Origin: Neisseria uirgultaei
GTDB taxonomy: Bacteria > Pseudomonadota > Gammaproteobacteria > Burkholderiales > Neisseriaceae
Direction of reading: 5' to 3'
Length of the DNA stretch: 64,000 bases
Assembly: GCF_962719845.1 (NCBI RefSeq)
Contig: NZ_CAUIYF010000001.1
Span: 1 to 64,000 of the forward strand
Numbering within the stretch: the first letter of the stretch is position 1; each line of letters starts with the position of its first letter. The notes beneath the pieces are model-generated. The model was not told where the DNA came from and did not search any database. It was given only the letters and a program-made list of their open reading frames with translations. This document shows positions 55,403 through 64,000 of the stretch, piece after piece. Both the position numbers and the translations under genes were made by a program.

Positions 55403-56986
55403 TCAATCCGCCGAAACGAGAAAATGCCTGTCTGCCAAGTCTGCCAATATTTCTTCCACATACACTTCGGCAGGCGGATGGAATGTCAAACCGTCGGGCG
55501 TGGTGCTGACGATGTTCAAGTTTTCGGCAACCGTTTCAATCAGTGCCTGTTTGGTCGTCGGCCGCGACAATTGGCGCATAATGTACAAATGCCCGTATCC
55601 GAATGAGGGCGTGCTTTCGTTGTAACGATTGGCAGGCCGGACAAAAGCTCCCGCACCGTGTTCCACAAAGGCAGCGACATAATCTGTAAAACGCGCCGGC
55701 ACATAGGTTTTATGGTCTTCAAAAAATTGTTTGCCCGTATTGTCTGATGAAACAGAAAAACGCCCGAGAATGGTTTGCAATAAAAGTTGGGAATTGATTT
55801 TCATACGGTCAAATTCCAGACCGGGAAATCGGCGGGCGAGGTTTTCCGCAACATCTTCCGTTTTAAACGCCTCTCCGGTTTTCATCACATCACGTATGCC
55901 CGAAAGCAGGGTATCGTTTTCATCAAAGTTGATTGTTTCCCCTCTTGCCGGGCGGAAATTCAAACTTTCTATCACTTCGACAGTAACCGACTCATCACGC
56001 CTGATAGTATCCCCAACTTCCTCACGGCATAAAAGCGAACGGCGGAATTGGCGGTCGGATAAAATATCGCTGTAAAATTCTTTGGCAATATAATCGCCCC
56101 CTGCCAATGCCAGAATCCGCTCCCGCGTATGCTCCGCCATCCAAGAAACAAAAGACACGTGCAAATCGGTATCCCCGATATACGCCAGCCGGTGGCGGTT
56201 TGCCCATTCAATGAAGCCGTTGACGTAAATCGGGTCGTTGAATATTTCCATATATTCGTGTGCGACATAATAAGTATTGTGATTCAATATTTTTTGAATC
56301 GCCGGAAGTTTGCCGCCGCCGCCCAAGCCCTTGTCGTTTTCCAAAATTTCCGCCAGTGCCTTGAGCGCGTCCAAGCCTTTCCGCGTTCGCGCTTCCAAGG
56401 GTTCTTCAAGCACATCCCTGCCGGAAAAGTACATAATTTCGCGCAACTGCTCCTGCCGTTTCCAGCCGGGGTAAACATTGTATGAAATATAGGCAATGCC
56501 GTGTTCGGTCAGGTTGTTGCGGCAAATCGAAAAGATTTTGTCTTTAACTGCGTCAGGCACCCACGACCAAATACCGTGGACGATGATATAGTCGAATTTT
56601 CCGAATGACTCATCGACGGTCAAAATATCTTTTTCTTCCAGGCGCACATTTTTCAAGCCCATTTTTTCAATGATGGCGTTGCCCTGTGCAACCTGCCTGC
56701 CGGACAAGTCGATACCGGTAAATTCCGCATCCGGGTAATAAAGTGCCTGCGTGATGATATTGCCGCCCATCGAACAGCCCAGCTCCAAGACCTTGGCATT
56801 GGCGGCGGGCGCGGGCTGCAAACCCATCAGGCGGGCGCGCGCCTCCAAATTATTGATGGCGGTTTGAGAGAATGCGCCGGATTCGTACATCAAATCATCA
56901 TATGAGTTTTTGATGTCGGACACATCCGGCGCACCGTTTTCCGTTGCAGTGCGCGCAAAGGCGGCTTTATTCTTTTTGTTCGGCAT
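55403..56986 (-). CDS. SAM methyltransferase with methyltransferase regulatory domain
   Basis: A 527-residue protein. The N-terminal Rossmann methyltransferase has VLELGCSMGGNI (motif I, about residue 66) and FTGIDLSGRQVAQG; the C-terminal half resembles the methyltransferase regulatory domain family (FVSWMAEHTRERI region). Substrate unknown. ATG 56986 was chosen; a longer start at 57019 precedes it. Divergent from the fusion helicase by 200 bases. Confidence 0.82.
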   Translation of the reverse strand: MPNKKNKAAFARTATENGAPDVSDIKNSYDDLMYESGAFSQTAINNLEARARLMGLQPAPAANAKVLELGCSMGGNIITQALYYPDAEFTGIDLSGRQVAQGNAIIEKMGLKNVRLEEKDILTVDESFGKFDYIIVHGIWSWVPDAVKDKIFSICRNNLTEHGIAYISYNVYPGWKRQEQLREIMYFSGRDVLEEPLEARTRKGLDALKALAEILENDKGLGGGGKLPAIQKILNHNTYYVAHEYMEIFNDPIYVNGFIEWANRHRLAYIGDTDLHVSFVSWMAEHTRERILALAGGDYIAKEFYSDILSDRQFRRSLLCREEVGDTIRRDESVTVEVIESLNFRPARGETINFDENDTLLSGIRDVMKTGEAFKTEDVAENLARRFPGLEFDRMKINSQLLLQTILGRFSVSSDNTGKQFFEDHKTYVPARFTDYVAAFVEHGAGAFVRPANRYNESTPSFGYGHLYIMRQLSRPTTKQALIETVAENLNIVSTTPDGLTFHPPAEVYVEEILADLADRHFLVSAD

Positions 56987-57186
56987 ATTTTGTTTGTCTG
57001 AAGGCACTATTGCCCGCAAGTTTAACCAATTCGCCTGCCTACTTCAACCGCACGGAAATTATCGGCGCTTTCGGACGGGTATGCCGTCTGAAGTCCGGAC
57101 GCATCCCTCCGCCATCTTGCCGAAATCAGGGATAAAGGCGCAACACTATGGTATATTGACCGTTTTATGCCAGCATCCCGACCGCC

Positions 57187-60100
57187 ATGGATTTTGCCGC
57201 ACCTGCCGTTTTAATCATCGACTTGGAAATTAACCCCAAAACCGATACCGTTTTCAAAATCGGTGCATACCGACCCGACCTTGACCTCGGGTTTGAACGA
57301 AGCTTCCGCCATGAAGAAGGATTCAGGAAGGCATTGGCGGAAATGCAGCCCCTTGCGGAAGGTGCGGAATGGCTGATGGGGCACAACTTCCTCGAACACG
57401 ACCTGCCGTATTTGAAAAAAGCCGCGCCCGACCGGGCATGGCTTTCATTGCCCGTTATCGATACGCTGAAGCTGTCGCCGCTCGCCTTTCCGCAAAACCC
57501 GTACCACCGCCTGATTAAAAACTACAAAATCATCTCTTCCGAACTCAACTCCCCATTGGCGGACTGCCGCGCCTGTTGGCAGCTTTTTCAAGACCAGTGT
57601 GCCGCATTCGGCAAAATCAAAACCGAAAGGCCCGATGAATTTACCCTGTGGGCGGCATTGTCCGATATGCGTCTGCCGTATCGTTCTTCAGACGGCATCT
57701 CCTTCGCCGAACGTAGCGAACACCCGGACACCAACCGATTGATACGCATTATTTGGATGATGATGCAGGACAACGAAGGGAAAGGGCGTTTGAAAGTCTG
57801 CCGCACGCGTTTTTTAGAGTTGATGAAAACCGACATCCGCAACCGCGACATCTATCCTTCGCTTGCCTATGCCCTGTCATGGCTGAATGTCTCCGGCGGC
57901 AACTCCGTGCTTGCCCCGTGGGTGCGTAGCCGTTTTCCCGAAACGGCGCGGCTGATTGCCGAATTGCGCGATCGCGACTGCGGCGACAGCAACTGTAACT
58001 ACTGCACCGATATGCTCAATCCCGAAGCCCAGTTGCAGCGTTATTTCCAACTGTCCGAATTCCGCCATTTCAAAGGTTTCGAAGGCGGTCAGCGCGCCAT
58101 TGTGCAGTCGGGGATGAAAGGTCTGCACACGCTGGCGGTCCTGCCCACAGGCGGCGGAAAATCCCTGTGTTATCAAGTTCCCGCACTCAACCGCTATTAC
58201 CGTAACGGCGGGCTGACCGTCGTCATTTCGCCCCTACAGTCGCTGATGAAAGACCAGCTGGACGGAATGCTCAGAAAAAACATTACCTGCGCCGCCATGC
58301 TCAACGGCCTAGTCGAAGTGGTCGAACGTGCCGAAATTTTGGACAAAACCGCATTGGGCGACATCGGCATCCTGCTGGTTGCCCCCGAACAGTTCCGCAA
58401 CGACAGTTTCATTTCCGCCATTTCCCAACGTCAAATCAACGGCTGGGTATTCGATGAGGCGCACTGCCTGTCCAAATGGGGGCACGATTTCCGACCCGAT
58501 TACCTGTATGCGGTCAAATTCATCGCCGAACACGGCAGGAAAAACGGCGGCACCGCACCGGTAAGCTGCTTTACCGCCACCGCCAAACCCGACGTACTTG
58601 CCGACATTACCGATAATTTCCGCGAGCAGGCCGGCATAGAATTCAGGCAATTTATCGGCGACAACGCGCGCGACAACCTGTCTTACGAAGTTTTCGAAGC
58701 TTCAGACGGCATCAAAAAACAAAAAATCGACGAACTGCTCCACCGAGAACTCGACCATCAAAGGGGCGGCGCAGTCATTTTCGTCGGCAGGCGCAAAAGT
58801 GCGGAAGGCTATAACGAATACCTCCAAAAACAAGGCTGGGCGTGCGAATACTTCCACGCAGGCCTGGAAACCAATGCCAAAGCAGACATACAGAACCGCT
58901 TTATCGAGGGCGGGTTGCGCGTCATCGTCGCCACCAACGCCTTCGGTATGGGCGTGGACAAACCTGATGTACGGCTGGTCATTCATGCCGAAATCACCGG
59001 TTCGCTGGAAAACTACCTTCAAGAAGCCGGGCGCGCCGGACGGGACCGCGAAGAGGCAAAATGCATCCTGCTTTATGAAAAAAGCGATGTGGATACCCAA
59101 TTCGGCATCAGCAAAATGTCGCAAATAGAATTGCGTGACCTCAAAACGGTATGGCGCAAAATCGGCATGCTCAACGCGGCTGCACACGGCAGGGACGGCT
59201 GCGGCGAAGTCGTCGCCACCGGCGGCGAGATTCTGAAAGACAGCGAAGAATATATGAGCTTTGACAGGGACGACCGCCAGTCGGACACCAAAATCAAAAC
59301 CGCCATTTCCTGGCTGGAACGTGCCGAACTGCTCGACCGAAAAGAAAACCGCACCAGAATCTTCCCTTCACGCTCGGGCAAACTGACTCTGGAACAGGCT
59401 TCGGAGCTGATTCAAAAAGGCCGGTTTGCCCGACGGCTCAAAGAAATCTACCTGACCATTGCCGAAATCGTATTCAACGCACCGGATGACAAGCCGCTCA
59501 GTACCGACGACCTGATACAGGCGACCGCATGCAGCTTGGAAGAATTGCGCGGACACCTGCACAGCCTCGAAGAAATGGGCATATTGACCAACGATACGCG
59601 CATGACCGTCATCCTGCGTACCGACAATGTCAAACCGTCGTCGGGACTTTTGGAAAAAATAACCCGATGGGAAGAAAAACTCTGGCAGATATTGAAAACG
59701 GAAATTCCCGATGCCGACCAAGGAATATGGCAAAATCTCGCCGTCAATGCCGTCTGCTACGAAATGCACGATTCAGGACTGGAAAGCACGCCCGCCGAAA
59801 TCAAGCAGCTCATCCTGTCCTTTGCAGACGACAAATCCGCACTCGAATCCAATAAAAACGGCAGCTTTGAAATCCGCGACTTAGGCAACGGCTGCCTGAA
59901 AATCCGCTTCAAAAACAATGACAGCTGGGAAAATATTCAGGAAACCGCCCTTTTGCGCCGCAACATCTGCGCCTGCATCCTGTCCTTCCTCGTCGACAAG
60001 ACAGAGGGTGTCCGGCGGAAAGATGTCGTCGTGGAAACCGGAATCGGCGAAATGGTGCAGCGGCTTGCCGACGATATGCAATTGTCGGTACAGATTCCGG

Positions 60101-61500
60101 CAAACCGCCGCGAAACCCTGCTCAAACAGGCACTGCTGTTCATGCACAAACTGGGCATCATCAAACTGAACCACGGCATTACCATCCTGCGCCACGCGAT
60201 GACCATCGTCCCCAACCGGAACGCGCTGGAATCCAAACGGCAATACCTCAAATCTGACTACCGCCCCTTGGAAACGTTTTACGGGGAAAAACGTTTCCAA
60301 ATCCACGTCATGCGCGAATATGCGGAACGCGCGCTCAAAAACATCACCGAAGCCTTAAACCTGGTCGCCGACTATTTTAAAACGGATGAAAAATCATTTA
60401 AGGACAAATGGTTCTCAGGAAGGCTGAAAGAGTTGGAAGAACCCGTCTCTCCGGATACCCTCCATGCCGTAACGGACGGTCTGAACAGCGTGCAAAAAGC
60501 CGTCGTTACCGATCAGAGCGGCAGGAACCGCCTGGTACTTGCCGGTCCAGGTTCCGGCAAAACGCGCATCATCGTCCACCGCGTCGCCTATCTTCTGCGC
60601 GTCCAACACGTTCCGGCATCCTCCATCATCGTCCTGACCTTTACCCGGCTTGCCGCACTGGAAGTCAAACGCCGCCTGCACGGACTGGTCGGCAACCTTG
60701 CCCGGGCCGTTACCGTCCTGACTTACGACGGTATGGCGATGCGGCTTTTAGGCGTACGTTTCGACAGCAAAGGCTTCGACGGCAAAAGCAGAGAACAGGA
60801 GGAACAGAAAACCAAAGAACAGTTTGAAAAATGGTGCGAAGAAGCCACCGCCATGCTTTCAGACGGCATCAGCGGCGGCGACGGGGACGAAGCGCGCGAG
60901 CGCATCATGTCGGGATTCCGCTATATCCTCGTAGATGAGTACCAAGACATCAGCGAACGGCATTACAGGCTGGTTTCCGCACTGGCAGGCAGGAAACGCG
61001 ACGATGAAGACAAGCTGACCATTCTTGCAGTCGGCGACGACGACCAAAATATCTTTGCCTACAACGGCAGCAGCAACGAATACATCCGCCGTTTTCAGGA
61101 AGAATACGGCGTGGATTCGCCCGATTTCCTGACTTTCAACTACCGCAGCACGCAAAACATCATCACCGCCGCCAACCGCGTGATAAGCGGAATGCCCGAC
61201 CGCCTGAAAACCCTGCACCCTATCGCCGTCAATCCCGAAAGGCGGCAAGACCCCGACGGCGGCGACTGGGCGAAAACCGACCCCGAACGTCAAGGCCGCG
61301 TCCTCGTCATCCGCCTGCACCCCGAGTTCCACCGGAGAAAACGCTTCAACATCCAATCCCAAGCCGTCATTGCGGAAATACAGCGTTTGCGGAATTTGGC
61401 GGACATCTCTTGGAACAGCATCGCCGTCCTTCCCGCAACAACGACACACTCAACCCCATGCAGGCATGGTGCGAACAAAACGGCATTCCCTACTTCCTGA
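57187..61500 (+). CDS. Exonuclease-RecQ-UvrD fusion helicase, first part up to a frameshift
   Basis: Opens at ATG 57187. Residues about 1-180: a DEDDh 3'-5' exonuclease (IIDLEINPKTD; GHNFLEHDLPYL; LADCRACW). About 295-700: RecQ-type helicase with Walker A LPTGGGKSLCYQ, FDEAHCLSKWGHDF, FTATAKPDV and QEAGRAGRDREEA. About 1110-1420: UvrD/Rep-type helicase with LAGPGSGKTRIIVHR, LVDEYQDISERHY, GDDDQNIFAYNG and FNYRSTQNI. The frame ends at 61500 in VLPATTTHSTP, which is not helicase sequence. The real sequence continues in another frame from about 61431. A missing base at 61429-61433 explains the split. At least four in-frame uptake sequences (SDGI) lie in it. Confidence 0.9.
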   Translation: MDFAAPAVLIIDLEINPKTDTVFKIGAYRPDLDLGFERSFRHEEGFRKALAEMQPLAEGAEWLMGHNFLEHDLPYLKKAAPDRAWLSLPVIDTLKLSPLAFPQNPYHRLIKNYKIISSELNSPLADCRACWQLFQDQCAAFGKIKTERPDEFTLWAALSDMRLPYRSSDGISFAERSEHPDTNRLIRIIWMMMQDNEGKGRLKVCRTRFLELMKTDIRNRDIYPSLAYALSWLNVSGGNSVLAPWVRSRFPETARLIAELRDRDCGDSNCNYCTDMLNPEAQLQRYFQLSEFRHFKGFEGGQRAIVQSGMKGLHTLAVLPTGGGKSLCYQVPALNRYYRNGGLTVVISPLQSLMKDQLDGMLRKNITCAAMLNGLVEVVERAEILDKTALGDIGILLVAPEQFRNDSFISAISQRQINGWVFDEAHCLSKWGHDFRPDYLYAVKFIAEHGRKNGGTAPVSCFTATAKPDVLADITDNFREQAGIEFRQFIGDNARDNLSYEVFEASDGIKKQKIDELLHRELDHQRGGAVIFVGRRKSAEGYNEYLQKQGWACEYFHAGLETNAKADIQNRFIEGGLRVIVATNAFGMGVDKPDVRLVIHAEITGSLENYLQEAGRAGRDREEAKCILLYEKSDVDTQFGISKMSQIELRDLKTVWRKIGMLNAAAHGRDGCGEVVATGGEILKDSEEYMSFDRDDRQSDTKIKTAISWLERAELLDRKENRTRIFPSRSGKLTLEQASELIQKGRFARRLKEIYLTIAEIVFNAPDDKPLSTDDLIQATACSLEELRGHLHSLEEMGILTNDTRMTVILRTDNVKPSSGLLEKITRWEEKLWQILKTEIPDADQGIWQNLAVNAVCYEMHDSGLESTPAEIKQLILSFADDKSALESNKNGSFEIRDLGNGCLKIRFKNNDSWENIQETALLRRNICACILSFLVDKTEGVRRKDVVVETGIGEMVQRLADDMQLSVQIPANRRETLLKQALLFMHKLGIIKLNHGITILRHAMTIVPNRNALESKRQYLKSDYRPLETFYGEKRFQIHVMREYAERALKNITEALNLVADYFKTDEKSFKDKWFSGRLKELEEPVSPDTLHAVTDGLNSVQKAVVTDQSGRNRLVLAGPGSGKTRIIVHRVAYLLRVQHVPASSIIVLTFTRLAALEVKRRLHGLVGNLARAVTVLTYDGMAMRLLGVRFDSKGFDGKSREQEEQKTKEQFEKWCEEATAMLSDGISGGDGDEARERIMSGFRYILVDEYQDISERHYRLVSALAGRKRDDEDKLTILAVGDDDQNIFAYNGSSNEYIRRFQEEYGVDSPDFLTFNYRSTQNIITAANRVISGMPDRLKTLHPIAVNPERRQDPDGGDWAKTDPERQGRVLVIRLHPEFHRRKRFNIQSQAVIAEIQRLRNLADISWNSIAVLPATTTHSTPCRHGANKTAFPTS

Positions 61501-62411
61501 AAAACGAACAAAGCCTGTCTTTATGCAAAACACGCGAATTTGTCCGTCTGGTGCACGGCATCGAAACGGCGGGGGACGGTATGCTTTCTTCGGCGGATTT
61601 CTGTCGGCTAATAGAGAAAGAAATCGGGCGCAGCGGCAAGAAATGGGAAAACTGGTTCGCACAGCTTAAAACCGACTTCCTCAACGAATTCCCCATTGCC
61701 CGGCCGTCTGAAAACACTGACGCGCAACAACATCCTGCGGCATTTCTGAAAAACTGGCTGTACGAATATGTCGGCAACGAAAAAATCAGCCGTTCAGACG
61801 GCATATTCTTGGGAACGGCGCATTCATCCAAAGGTTTGGAATTCGACCACGTCTTTATCCTGGACGACGGCTGGGAAGAGCGCAGCGACGAAAACCGCCG
61901 CCTCTATTATGTCGCCATGACCCGTGCCAAAAAGACGCTGACACTGATCTGCCACACGCCGCACCACGCATGGATAAACACATTGCCCGAAGACGTAGAG
62001 CGCATAGACCGCACCTTTGCCGAACTGCCTGAATTGAATGTCGAATATAGGATGCTTTCCAACTATGGAGGAGCGTTGGATATCGGCTTTATCGCCCGAG
62101 AAAACGAAAATCCTTCATACGGGGAAATCGGCGAACGCATCGAAGCTGCCAAAATGTTGAAAACCGGCGACAGCCTAGACATCATTGAAGACGGCGGCGG
62201 CAATTACCTTTTCTGCGCCAACAATATACCGGTTGCCAAAACCGCCAAGAATTTTAAAGAAAAAATCCCCAAACATGCCCGTGCCGCCGTTGCCGCTGTC
62301 GGTGTCTCCTATTTGAAAGATGTCGGCAAAAAATATCTCGAACAATATCGGGAAGACATTCCGGTATGGGCGGTCGTCATCCCCGTACTGATGATTCCTC
62401 AGGAACCGTAA
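61410..62411 (+). pseudogene. C-terminal part of the fusion helicase after the frameshift
   Basis: Continues the UvrD-type part from SRNNDTLNPMQAWCE (about 61431) with HSSKGLEFDHVFILDDG and RLYYVAMTRAKKTLTLI (UvrD motifs V and VI), then about 130 residues of C-terminal tail with a VPVWAVVIPV ending. It is out of frame with the 1437-residue part. Alone it lacks a start with SD; the ATG/TTG at 61410 is only formal. If the frame were joined the protein would be about 1740 residues. Could be sequencing error. Confidence 0.85.
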
Positions 62412-62425
62412 ACCTTACCTAAAAA

Positions 62426-62463
62426 ATGCCGTCTGAAGGCACGAAGCGGGCTTCAGACGGCAT
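62426..62463 (+). terminator. Uptake-sequence hairpin after the helicase
   Basis: ATGCCGTCTGAAG and CTTCAGACGGCAT around an 11-base loop. A third uptake sequence follows at 62482-62494, nearer the convergent copZ-like gene, whose minus-strand end has its T-run. Confidence 0.7.
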
Positions 62464-62502
62464 CGGGGAAACGCAAAGGCTTCAGACGGCATTTTTGCCG
62501 CT

Positions 62503-62715
62503 TTATTTCAACGCGGTATCATAGCCGCCATCTTCAACGGCTTCAATCAACGCCCCTGCATCGGTTTGCGCGGGGTCGTATGCAACGGTCGCACTTTTGT
62601 TTTCAAGGCTGACTTCGACGCTAGCCACGCCTTTGACGCCTTCCAATATCCGGGTAACGCTTTTGACGCAGCCGCCGCAGCTCATGCCGCCGATGTCGAG
62701 GATAAGGGTTTCCAT
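62503..62715 (-). CDS. Heavy-metal-binding protein (CopZ-like)
   Basis: A 70-residue HMA domain with metal site GGMSCGGC. It most likely carries Cu(I) and hands it to a P-type ATPase that is not in the window. ATG 62715 has AGGAAAA upstream. Confidence 0.88.
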   Translation of the reverse strand: METLILDIGGMSCGGCVKSVTRILEGVKGVASVEVSLENKSATVAYDPAQTDAGALIEAVEDGGYDTALK

Positions 62716-62861
62716 GGTTTTTCCTTTCGTTGGTACTGCATTCTGACGGGCGTTATTGTAAGTCGGGGCGTGAACTTGGGCAAACGCGGAAACGGTGCGG
62801 CGGTTTGAAAAAATACGGACGCTTGCGCATAATGGCGGCAATTCCTATCAGGACAACAACA

Positions 62862-64000
62862 ATGAACGCTTCACACAAACCCTGGTTGAGCATCATTGCC
62901 TTGGCAATCGGCGCATTTATTTTCAACACGACCGAATACATCCCCATCGCGCTTTTGAGCGACATCGGACGAAGCTTCGGCATGGCGGCGACCGAAACAG
63001 GCATAATGATTACGGTTTATGCGTGGATTGTCGCGCTGACTTCGCTGCCGCTGATGCTGCTGACGCGCCATATGGAAAGGCGCGGCCTGCTGCTGGTTCT
63101 GTTTGCGCTGTTTACCGTCAGCCACATCCTGTCATTTGCCGCATGGCGTTTTGAAATCCTGCTCGCAAGCCGCGTGGGGATTGCGCTGACGCACGCGGTG
63201 TTCTGGTCCATTACGGCTTCGCTGGCGGTACGCATCGCCCCTGTCGGAAAGGGAAATCAGGCATTGGGGCTGCTCAGTACGGGGACGGTAATGGCGATGG
63301 TGGCGGGGATTCCGCTCGGGCGTATGGTCGGACAATATTTGGGCTGGCAGGCGAGTTTTTTGCTGATTGGTTTGTGTGCGGCGGCGGTGATGGCCGTGCT
63401 TGCCAAAAGCCTGCCGCGCCTGCCGAGCGTGAATGCCGGTTCTTTAAGCAGCCTGCCCCTGCTTTTAAAACGGAAAAAACTGATGCTGCTGTATGCGGTA
63501 ACGGTGCTGGTCATTACGGCGCACTTTACCGCATACAGCTACATCGAGCCTTTCGTCATCCAAATCGGCGGCTTCTCCACGCGGCAGGTTACGGTGGTTT
63601 TGGGGCTGTACGGTCTGGCGGGTTTTGCCGCGTCTTACCTGTTCGGCAAATGGTTTGCCAAACATCCGCGCGCATTTTTGGCGGGCGCGGTATCGCTTAT
63701 CGCCCTGTCTTCGGGGCTTTTGCTGCCTTTGGCGCATTTTCCTGCCGCCATTTACGCGCTGGTGTTCGTATGGGGGACGGCGATTGTGGTCGTCAGCTTG
63801 GGGATGGTTTCCAAAGTTTTGGATTTCGCCTCCGATGCCGCAGACCTTGCCAACTCGATTTATTCGGGACTTTACAACGTCGGCATCGGCGGCGGCGCGC
63901 TGCTGGGGCATTGGGTAACGCAATATGCCGGCATTTCCCGTATCGGCATCGCCGGTATGTTTGCGGCGGCGGCAGGTTTGTGGGTCTGCCTGAATTTGAA
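62862..64000 (+). CDS. SotB-like sugar efflux MFS transporter, runs off the window
   Basis: ATG 62862 opens a frame that has no stop before the window ends (about 379 codons). The first 12 helices expected for SotB are present: IGAFIFNTTEYIPIALLSDIG, HILSFAAWRFEILLASRVG and SSLPLLLKRKKLML. Resembles E. coli SotB along its length. Because the stop is not seen, length and integrity are unknown. Confidence 0.88.
   Translation, partial: MNASHKPWLSIIALAIGAFIFNTTEYIPIALLSDIGRSFGMAATETGIMITVYAWIVALTSLPLMLLTRHMERRGLLLVLFALFTVSHILSFAAWRFEILLASRVGIALTHAVFWSITASLAVRIAPVGKGNQALGLLSTGTVMAMVAGIPLGRMVGQYLGWQASFLLIGLCAAAVMAVLAKSLPRLPSVNAGSLSSLPLLLKRKKLMLLYAVTVLVITAHFTAYSYIEPFVIQIGGFSTRQVTVVLGLYGLAGFAASYLFGKWFAKHPRAFLAGAVSLIALSSGLLLPLAHFPAAIYALVFVWGTAIVVVSLGMVSKVLDFASDAADLANSIYSGLYNVGIGGGALLGHWVTQYAGISRIGIAGMFAAAAGLWVCLNL

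Overview
The window is chromosomal DNA of a pathogenic-type Neisseria, most likely N. meningitidis or a close relative (N. gonorrhoeae and N. lactamica are not excluded). Evidence seen directly: dozens of copies of the 12-base DNA uptake sequence ATGCCGTCTGAA, often as inverted pairs acting as terminators; two Correia elements; an IS1106-like IS5-family insertion sequence; a neisserial-type tmRNA; a phase-variable type III mod gene; and proteins matching neisserial housekeeping families. Species was not tested by any search.

Layout. 1-3.7 kb: a 13-C tract at the edge, then a polytopic membrane protein, a GtrA flippase-like protein, a GT2 glycosyltransferase and a SAM methyltransferase (probable glycan/lipid modification cluster). 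3.8-12.9 kb: DedA, the ABC-F ATPase Uup, trpE, an AT-rich DUF1643 gene wedged between trpE and purK, a GNAT, sulfate-binding protein and a Smr-domain protein. 12.97-14.0 kb: ssrA (tmRNA) and a gene-poor stretch with tiny ORFs. 14-17 kb: lutABC (L-lactate oxidation) with a Fur-box-like site upstream. 17.2-22.3 kb: HsrA-like MFS pump, a phospholipase D/cardiolipin synthase lipoprotein, a Correia element, an NlpC/P60 lipoprotein and an unknown coiled-coil lipoprotein. 22.5-31.7 kb: an Entner-Doudoroff/glucose block (pgi, hexR, glk, pgl, zwf on the minus strand; edd, eda on the plus strand) with two HexR-like operators between zwf and edd, and a patch of foreign-dialect uptake sequences between edd and eda. 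31.7-37.3 kb: IS remnants, a nested Correia element, zinc alcohol dehydrogenase, mutY, a small zinc-ribbon membrane protein, a frameshifted IS1106-like element and a decayed hsdR relic. 37.4-47 kb: rnr, two tRNA-Leu(CAG), tRNA-Ser(GGA), aspA, an EamA-like transporter, a DnaJ-domain protein, ybaK, ridA, ygfZ and ttcA. 47.1-52 kb: type III restriction-modification system (res, mod) with a ten-copy GCCAA tract at the mod start codon. 52.2-57 kb: COG0523 GTPase, zur, a low-molecular-weight phosphatase, an unknown protein and a SAM methyltransferase with a regulatory domain. 57.2-62.4 kb: a very large exonuclease-RecQ-UvrD fusion helicase split by one frameshift. 62.5-64 kb: CopZ-like metal binder and the start of a SotB-like efflux gene running off the window.

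How it fits together: the glucose genes give a complete route from glucose to pyruvate plus glyceraldehyde-3-phosphate, with HexR encoded in the same block. The most unusual items are the three-domain nuclease/helicase fusion, the switchable type III methyltransferase with an AT-rich specificity region, the HexR operator pair, and the evidence of DNA import from a commensal Neisseria between edd and eda. I did not find an obviously complete, undescribed multi-gene system; the fusion helicase is the best candidate for a poorly described activity.
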